From the NCBI GenBank assembly GCA_021442155.1, contig CM038221.1:144312264-144376263 (forward strand): a DNA stretch of 64,000 nucleotides, in the 5' to 3' direction. Numbering within the stretch: the stretch's first letter is position 1; each line of letters begins with the position of its first letter. Of the stretch, positions 56,769 through 64,000 are shown piece after piece. The notes beneath the pieces are model-generated. The model was not told the DNA's origin, searched no databases, and saw only the letters and a program-made list of their open reading frames with translations. The translations under genes and the position numbers were made by a program. This DNA comes from Cymbidium sinense (taxonomy: Eukaryota; Streptophyta; Magnoliopsida; Asparagales; Orchidaceae).

Positions 56769-59700
56769 CTCACACATCTGAGCCAACCATAATTTCATTA
56801 TCTCTCGCCTTGGGCTATTGAACACCCTTAGAGCTACCCAAGATCAATTAAAGGATTATTTAGGTGTGGATGGATTGATTTTTTTAATTTTAATTTCATT
56901 AAGCCTTTAATTAATTGATTAAACACTTTGGTTATGTTTTAATTTGAATGATGATTGACTTATGGGAAAGGATCAAAGGCAAGGCCCCAATCCTAATCCC
57001 TAAATCATTTTAACATCCAATTAATTCTAATTTCCTTATTTTGAAGATTGATCACTTGATTAATCAATTAATCATTCCATTAACCATTAATTAATTTGAT
57101 TTTTAAAGATAAAGAAGACTTAGGTAATGAATTAGGAAAAGTATCCCCAATCACATTCCCTAAGTTATCTTACTATTCAAGAGGGGTAATTATGTTTAAA
57201 TGATTAAACAAGTTACTATTCATTCATTAATTATGATTAATTAAATTAAGAGAGTGATTAGGGCTTAATCAAGTGATTTTCATAATTAAGCAAGCAATAA
57301 AATCCCAGAAAAATAGGGGAGGCAGAAGTCATCCCCCTAAACATCCACATAAAATTTGAGATTAATTTAGAGCTTAATTTTGATGTAATTAAGTTAATTA
57401 AATTTTTGATAAAACCTTAATTTAGCCAAAATCACTATTCAAAACTAATTAAATATAATTTTTGTAAATGAGCCTAAGTTTATATATTTTGAATTTTTTT
57501 ACAATTAGTTATGATTTTAGGAAGTTTTAAGATTAAAAATCAATTAATTAGCCTTAATTAAAGCATTAATCCCGTTGGGCCATGTGGCAGCTGACACGGT
57601 GCTTTCCACATGGCGTGATGAGATTGGTTATTTTAGTAGTCACATCAGCGCCCTAACTCAGTTGGCGGTGGACGCGGTTTCTCTTTTGACCGTCCAATCT
57701 AAGATCGAACAGCCATGATTCGATCAGGGATTTAGGAAGGGAATCGAGGGTTCTATAGTAGGATTTGATCAAAGCCTTCATCCCAATCACGCAGGATGGA
57801 TAGCTCATCATCTATCCCATTCACGAGCGATGAAAGATGGATGTCATCCATCTTCCCTCACTCAATTTGAGCTCACCCGAGTTCAGATAATCTCTAAACT
57901 CTTCCCACACCTTCAGGGAAGGGAGACACACACATCCAACAGGTCAATTTTGCAAGAAATTTTAATTTTCTTCACAAATGACCAACCCATTTTTCCATAC
58001 AAGGATCGATTGGAGAAATTACCTCACTGGAGCTAATGTTTGATGGTGCAACGTCGGAGGTAGCTTCTCCTAGCTGAGGCGAGGCACTGTTGAGGAACTT
58101 TGAGCTTTATTTGGTGTGAGAGGCTCAGTTGACCAATTCACACACATGAAGGCTTTCGATCGAACTCAGTCTTCCCATTGCTTGGAAGCTTGGGAATTGG
58201 TTTGGTTGGCTTAAATAGGGTATGGTGATGGTGTGGTTAAGAGGAATTGAAGTTTGATTTCAAAATGAGGGAGTATTGCTCAAGATTGGGATGCCCTATT
58301 TTAGCTTTGCTCAAGAATGGGCAATGTCGAATGGAGAGGGCTTGGGGATTCTTGGAAACACTCTGAGGGGATTCAGAATTCACTTAGGAGAGCTCACAAT
58401 GCAAGTGTGTGCGAAATCATGTTCGAATTGAGGGGGTATACCCCTCAATTTCCCATCATGGATGGACAATAGTGTGCACACATTTTGCACTTGTATGCTA
58501 TCGTTCGGCCACCGGAGTTGTCTCCATCAAGTCAAGGAGGCACACCAAGGATGAGAGGAATAATGAGACGCTGTCATGGACCCAATGTGTAAGGATGCAA
58601 AGGCTTGGATCCAATGGGTGCTCGGTTTGGGTTGGAGGTGATTCAACTCACCTTCTAAAGATCCTTGGCTAGCCTAAGGTGAGTTAAGTTTGCTAGGTGG
58701 GTCAAGAGAAGGTTCCATGGAGTGTTAATGAACTGCCATGGGGATGGGAAAGTTGACTTTAGCTTGGATCCAATGGTTTTAATGTTTAAATCCTATGGTT
58801 TGATGGCTAATCCCCTTGGTGGGGCTCACTTGGCTTTTGGGCTGATTTGGAAATAAAATAAAACATGTTTGGGTCAAGTTTGACTAAGTCCTAGGGTCTC
58901 ATAAGTTGATTTGGAGTGATTTGGCTTCATTTGGTCAAAATGGATTCATTTGGGCTTGGTTGGGTTGGGTTGACTAATTAGTCAAATTGGGTCAAACCAA
59001 GGCTTGGGTTAGGTTCATATGATAATGTGGGATGTTTTGGTTCAATTAATTTAGATTGTTTTGGCCTAAATTTGGTTTTGACTTATTTGGATTCAAAAGA
59101 GTCAAATTGGTCAAGTTGACCAATTTGACCAAATTGGGTTGGGTTAGGCAATGAGTCAAGTTTAATTGGTTGATTGAAAATGATTATAGGCTTTAGTTTG
59201 GTTTAATTTGTAATTAATTTGAATTTTGGTTAATTTGACCTTTTAGGTCAATTTGGGCTAGGTCGGATCAAGTTGATCAATTGGTCAACTTGGGCTCAAT
59301 CATGGCTTTGGTCAAGTTCAATAAGTGGTTTGGAATGAACTTGATCTATTGGTTGCAATCAATTTGGGTTAAATCATGATTTGACTCATTTTGGCTTTTT
59401 AGCCAATTTGGATCAACTTAGGTCAAATGGCCAATTAGGCTTGGTTTGTTCCAATTGATGGCTTGGTTATGTTCAACCATTAATTATGAATGGGTTTGAG
59501 TCAATGGTTTCAATCAATTTGGCATATGATAGATTTTGGCTAGTTTGGGTTTCATTTGGGCTAAATGTTGACTTGGTCAAAGGATAGGTTTGATTTGGTT
59601 TGACCAAATTCAAGGTGGTTGATCACCCCATGATGATTGTTGATCATGATTAAGGTTTAGATAGGTTTAGTTCAATCCAATTTGGGTTGGATTAGAACTT

Positions 59701-60850
59701 AGCTCAAAAAGGGTCTTTTAGGTCACTTTAGGTCAAGTGAGCCTAAATGGGTCAATTAGCTTGAACAAAGTTTGACACATATTTAGTTGAACTCATATGA
59801 GCTTAGGATTGAAATAGAAATAAATTGCAATTAGTTTGGAGCCAAATGGACTTTGGTTCATATGACAATTTCAAGTCAAAAGGGCTTAACTTGGGCTTGG
59901 GTTGGGATTTGGTTTGATAATGGTGGTTTATGTTTATATGGATCAATCATTTAAGGAATGATTGAATCATGAAAGAATCCATGAGTTTTGAGTTGATTTA
60001 GATGTCATTTAGCCAAGCTCAAAGTTTTTCTAAAAAGGTTAAAATTAGGAATTTTGTTTGATTTGAATTTGGTTTTGGTCATTTAAATTTATATTTTATT
60101 TATATTTGGGAATATAATTGAAGATATAAATGGGTTATGAGAAAATCAATTGAGTTTGGAGTGATTTGGAAGCAAATTTGATTAAGCTTAGGGATGTAGG
60201 TTAAAAGGGCTAACTTGGGCATGATTTGAGACTTGGATTTGGTTTGATTTAGATTTCATTTATATTTGTGAATATAAATGATGGAATGATTGATTTATAA
60301 AGAAATCAACAAAGCTTGAGTTGGTTTGAAGGAGTTTTGGCTAATAATATGAAGGTGGTTCATATGGCTTAGGGAAAGATTTTTGAATTTTGACTTAATT
60401 AGGGGTTTCAAATATTCGAAGTTTGGAATTTACTCATGATTTAGAATTTTATTTGAGAAAATCAATTATATTGGTGTTGATTTGGATTTGACCAAGGCTA
60501 AGTCCATGAGATAAAATTAAATGGCTTAGGAAAAAAATTTAGAGTTTGAATTTAGTGGTGGATTTCAATCATTTAATATTTGGATTTGATTTTGGAATTT
60601 GAATTTGAATTTAAAATTTGGTTTGAAAGAAGGAAACAAGGATTTTATTTTGGCTATAGGGTAGGCAAGTCCTCCTAAATCCCTAAGGCACAACCTATTC
60701 ATATGGTTGACTCTTCTAAGTCTCTAGGGTTAGGTTAAGTCTTCTCCTAATCATTAGAAGTGTCTTAAGACTAAGGAACTTTTAGTGTCTATAAGAGTCC
60801 TAGACATATGATGAGGAAGTTGAGGGCTCACTCTAGGAGTGAGGTCAATA
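56769..60850 (-). repeat. Another - strand LTR, first ~4 kb only
   Basis: On the - strand it starts TATTGACCTCACTCCTAG at 60850 and shows the same order of parts as the other LTRs: lead (60850-60000), TTGACC-rich part (59800-58850, sharing TTGGGTCAAACCAAGGCTTG with 55200), a GC-richer core (58720-57560, with CCGTCCAATCTAAGATCG near 57690) and the beginning of an AT-rich body (57560-56870). It is cut off near 56769-56870, where element M begins. The ORFs at 57830-58036 and 58409-58672 lie in the core and show no domain. The last ~100 bp (56769-56870) may be something else. Confidence 0.7.
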
Positions 60851-61380
60851 ATTACCCCTCCCAATGCTGAGAGATAACTTTTGATTAAGGCTAGTCGTTA
60901 GATCACTAAATGCATAATGTTTGTGGAATGATGATGTGCCCGACCTAGATCTTATGGTTTCATCATCTCGGGCTATTGGGGTCCTTAGTCTACTTAGTTA
61001 AAGGACATAGTCGACCCAACTCAATCGAATGATCCTTGTCAGCAGCCATGGGTTGTGTCGTCCAAGTAATCCTTGTAGACCTGGGGAGATGTTTGTCTAT
61101 GGAGACAATCTTATGTCTACCTTAGCTAATAAAAGGTCTTTGTTCCTATCAAATATACCCTATGATTCATAACTCAAAGGGCTGCCATTGGGAACATGAG
61201 CCTGATCATGGTATTATAATGGTGTCATTTGGGCAAACCCGTCGAGGACTCGTCATAACCACATCATATGTGGAACTACCACCAAACTACGTGGGCAGGA
61301 CACACATCCTTATTGGCATGAGATTATTTGAGTTTGAATATAGTGATTTATTTGACTTGACATTAGCTCCTTTGTGAGCT
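60851..61380 (-). other. Possible 3' internal end of a further element, with polypurine tract
   Basis: Directly before the LTR start at 60850 the - strand reads CATTGGGAGGGGTAAT, with a purine tract at 60863-60854, as expected just upstream of a 3' LTR. The following ~500 bp is GC-richer than its surroundings and resembles 3' untranslated retroelement sequence in style. A 71-residue ORF (61162-61377, + strand) has no motif I recognise and is probably chance. Confidence 0.45.
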
Positions 61381-63182
61381 AGAGTTTTCTTAATCTGTCA
61401 TCCCTAACAAACGAGGGTGGATGGGTGGATGAATTATTTTCTTTAAGTATTTAAATAAAAAATTTCATTTAAATCAGATATTTACTTAGTTGAAATTTAG
61501 TTTTATGATGAATTAGTTTAGAGCTTAAGTATCTCTTGATAATAATATCCCCTCCGGTTGAAATTTTTAGTCAACGCGATCATTATCGGGTACATAAGTC
61601 TACTTAATCATTTAGTTTATTATTTGAGATCTATGACTATTACTTTAATAATAAAAGATCAGATCTAGATTTATATTTTAAGTATTTGAATTTGAGAATA
61701 TTAAATATAACATCATAAATATTTTGATAATTGTTATCCATCCAGTTGATATCTTCAATCAACTCAGCTATCATTGGGGTATACCTTGTCAACTCTACTT
61801 ATTTGTTAGTTGAGGATCGGGTCTATGACTTATGTGCAACTTAAATTCTTTAGAAAATTGATATCATAACAGACCTTGTCAACTCCATTGTAAATATAGA
61901 GGACTGGGTCTTATGATCTAATGTAATTTAAGTTTATTTAGAAGTTGATGATCATTTAGTAGACTTTATCAACTCTCTTTCAAGCATAGAGGATTAGGTC
62001 TACTATGTCCACATTCTATGGAGTTGAATATTTATCGTGATTTGAATAGCACATAGAGGTGTTCATTAGCTTACATGCATATAGTCATAAAGGATTGAAT
62101 CGATTCCATCATTCTTCTATCTTAACCCGTGCAACATCCTCAGACACTAAGTTTAAGCACTTAGTATAAGTGTCGGGGCCCATGCAGGTATTTTTGACTC
62201 AAAAAATCTCATCTAATTAATGAAATAATTAATTTTGAAAATCATAATTAGAATAAAATTTCTTTTAGGAAGCTCCATAATTAGTATACCATTTAATTTA
62301 GTATCGCTTTCTGTCTATTCATACAAAGAATTGCAGATCCGTGGTAAGGAAGAAATTTTAAATTGTTCTAATATTTTATTAGATCCCTTGGAATAATATA
62401 TATTGAAGTGCCAAATTTATATTTACTATCAAAATATTTATTTCACTTCAAGTTCATAATTCTGTTTGAGTTCAATCCATTTTTCTTTATTTGAAATATA
62501 ATCTTCAAATTTATTTCAAATTCATTATCATTTATAATTCAAAATTCAATTTGATATTAAATTTATTTTAGCAAGCTTAGGTAGTGCTATTTGTTTAGCT
62601 TGAATTTTGTTTGCAAGTATGAATTTTGGATAAAATTTTGACGATTTCAGTCATCCCTACTAAATCAAATTTGTTTTACTCATATACACGATGAGCATGG
62701 TGTTTTGAAGCACCTTAGCCAAATTTTAATCATGTTATGCTCTGATGAGCATAATGAGGCCTTCAATCACATGCATAAAAGCAAATATATGCAATTTCTA
62801 CACATTTAAATCTCCTTTCTCTTTTTTTTAAGTCCAAAATTTAGTCAAAATTTTAGTAGCATTTCAGCATAGGGGGCTGCATCTAACAATTTTGGCTTAC
62901 TCGGTATGCCCTATTGAGCATAGTGAGTGGTGTCTTATGACGCCATAGTCATGTCTTTGCACCCACTATGCCCTAATAGGCATTAGCGGGGTCTTGAAAC
63001 CTGCATAAAGAAGCGCAAATATATAATTTATTTTTTACACATTCAAGCATTTCTACACATCCACCAACAGCAATAATAATAACTTTGCATGAGTTCAGCT
63101 AGAAAGAATTGAATAGGAGAGATTATCAGGTTGAATATTAGGGTGGAATAGGTGGGGGAAATACAAAAAATCGAGAGGAACC
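61381..63182. other. Unassigned AT-rich segment with ~91-bp repeats
   Basis: Three imperfect units of about 91 bp, carrying ACCTTGTCAACTC and GAGGATCGGGTCTATGA type phrases, start near 61782, 61873 and 61963. The rest (62000-63182) has no recognised gene. TATACACGATGAGCATGGTG near 62683 and ACTATGCCCTAATAGGCATTA near 62961 are related short phrases that recur about three times. Possibly more retroelement 3' untranslated sequence, or a different repeat. Confidence 0.4.
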
Positions 63183-64000
63183 ATTTATTTCTTTCCAATA
63201 TGTATATCATACATATGAATGATCGTAAGCATAGCTATACATGCAATGCAAATACATTAGCATACTTTGATGATGAATGCTAAGGAATGTTGTTTAAGAA
63301 AATTTTGGATATTTCATGAAAGCATGATTTTGTTTAAATAGAAAAGAGGGACTATTTTATCCATTAATCAAATGCACATTTACATGTATGAAAGACATAA
63401 GTGAGTATGATGCCATTATTTTCTACACCAGTGGTGTAAGGTACAAGACCTACTTGGGGCTACTTAAAGCCTCACAACCTCAGGATGTCCAAACTAAAAT
63501 ACCACTTTTCTTAAATACATGTGCATGTTTAAAAAGAAATGAATGGAAGAAGAGTCATGCAAAATATTTTTATTTTTGTTTGATTTGATTATGCAATTTA
63601 CATATGTAAATATGAAGATCCTTCTTAAGCCATAACATGGAAATGCATATCAATAGATTTAAGGAAGTGTTATGTTATTTTCAAATGAACTATACACTTT
63701 GCAAATTCTATTCAAATCTATGTTAAGAGAAGAGAAGGAAATCACATAACACATTTTATGTTATATTCACATGCAAACTTATAAGTATTTATAAGTAGCA
63801 TACTTTCATTTATGATCTTTGATTTATAGATTTTGAAAATAATTTTTGATTTTGTAGTGATAATAGCCATTCATGTTTAATTTGATTTTTCAAAAGAGAA
63901 TGAAGGCATGACTTCACGTGGAAAATAACATTTAACATGCTTGGAAAGAGATAAAGTGATGTAAGCATATGATTTTATTCATCCTAATTAATTCCTAAGG
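63183..64000 (-). repeat. Third, partial copy of the ~1.8-kb LTR unit
   Basis: From about 63183 the + strand follows units A and B (48283 and 50098): CATTTATTTCTTTCCAATAT, TGATGATGAATGC, the ~100-bp box (63403-63500), TTTACATATG, and GAACTATACACTTTGCAAAT. It runs to the window edge. The ORF at 63388-63588 covers the conserved box and is not kept open in units A and B, so I do not call it a gene. It implies another - strand LTR beyond the window or a rearranged piece. Confidence 0.75.

Noticed and set aside
58409..58672. An 87-residue ORF as a possible host gene
   Set aside because: It lies in the GC-richer core of an LTR fragment, has no domain, and no splice or promoter context suggests a gene.
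61162..61377. A 71-residue ORF as a possible host exon
   Set aside because: No family motif and no conserved copy in the window; retained only as part of an unassigned segment.

Overview
The window looks like intergenic repeat DNA from a flowering plant with a large, repeat-rich genome. It is very AT-rich, I found no intact host gene, no tRNA or rRNA gene and no CRISPR array, and almost every recognisable coding stretch is a broken retrotransposon gene. The families fit plants: an L1-type LINE with a zf-RVT and RNase H tail, and Ty3/gypsy elements of the Tat/Ogre type. The Tat/Ogre call rests on gag-PR-RT-RH followed by a second RNase H and then integrase, very long LTRs, and a primer binding site of the TGGCGACTCCGCTGGGGA type. 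The species cannot be named from this.

Layout. (1) 1-2465: 5'-truncated LINE on the + strand. (2) 2466-3231: unassigned AT-rich DNA. (3) 3232-29081: a giant + strand Tat/Ogre-like element (element P): a 5'-truncated LTR of 6.0 kb, PBS, an array of hairpin-forming repeats in the leader, decayed gag-pol, a repeat-rich 3' untranslated segment, and a complete 7.64 kb 3' LTR. (4) 29082-30015: an older LTR fragment. (5) 30016-56768: a related element on the - strand (element M), truncated inside pol, interrupted by a 5.8 kb solo LTR (32950-38733), with its PBS at 45732-45749 and an 11.0 kb 5' LTR (45758-56768). (6) 56769-60850: the beginning part of another - strand LTR, followed at 60851-63182 by poorly assignable sequence that may be the 3' internal end of that element. 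(7) 63183-64000: another fragment of LTR-type sequence.

No gene set here works together today: both gag-pol copies carry many stops and frameshifts, and the integrase of element P has lost its catalytic Glu. The interesting material is non-coding. The strongest candidate for an undescribed system is the leader array in both elements: about 20 (P) and about 27 (M) copies of a short inverted repeat (arms CACTTAACA and TGTTAAGTG), spaced about 60-75 bp apart between the PBS and the first ATG, with paired changes in the two arms that preserve the stem. Others are TTGACC-rich U3 regions, a cluster of motifs complementary to the PBS just before the 3' LTR, and LTRs of 7.6 to 11 kb with internal tandem structure.

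All boundaries and similarities were read by eye. Percentages, copy counts and ends are approximate unless an exact motif position is given.
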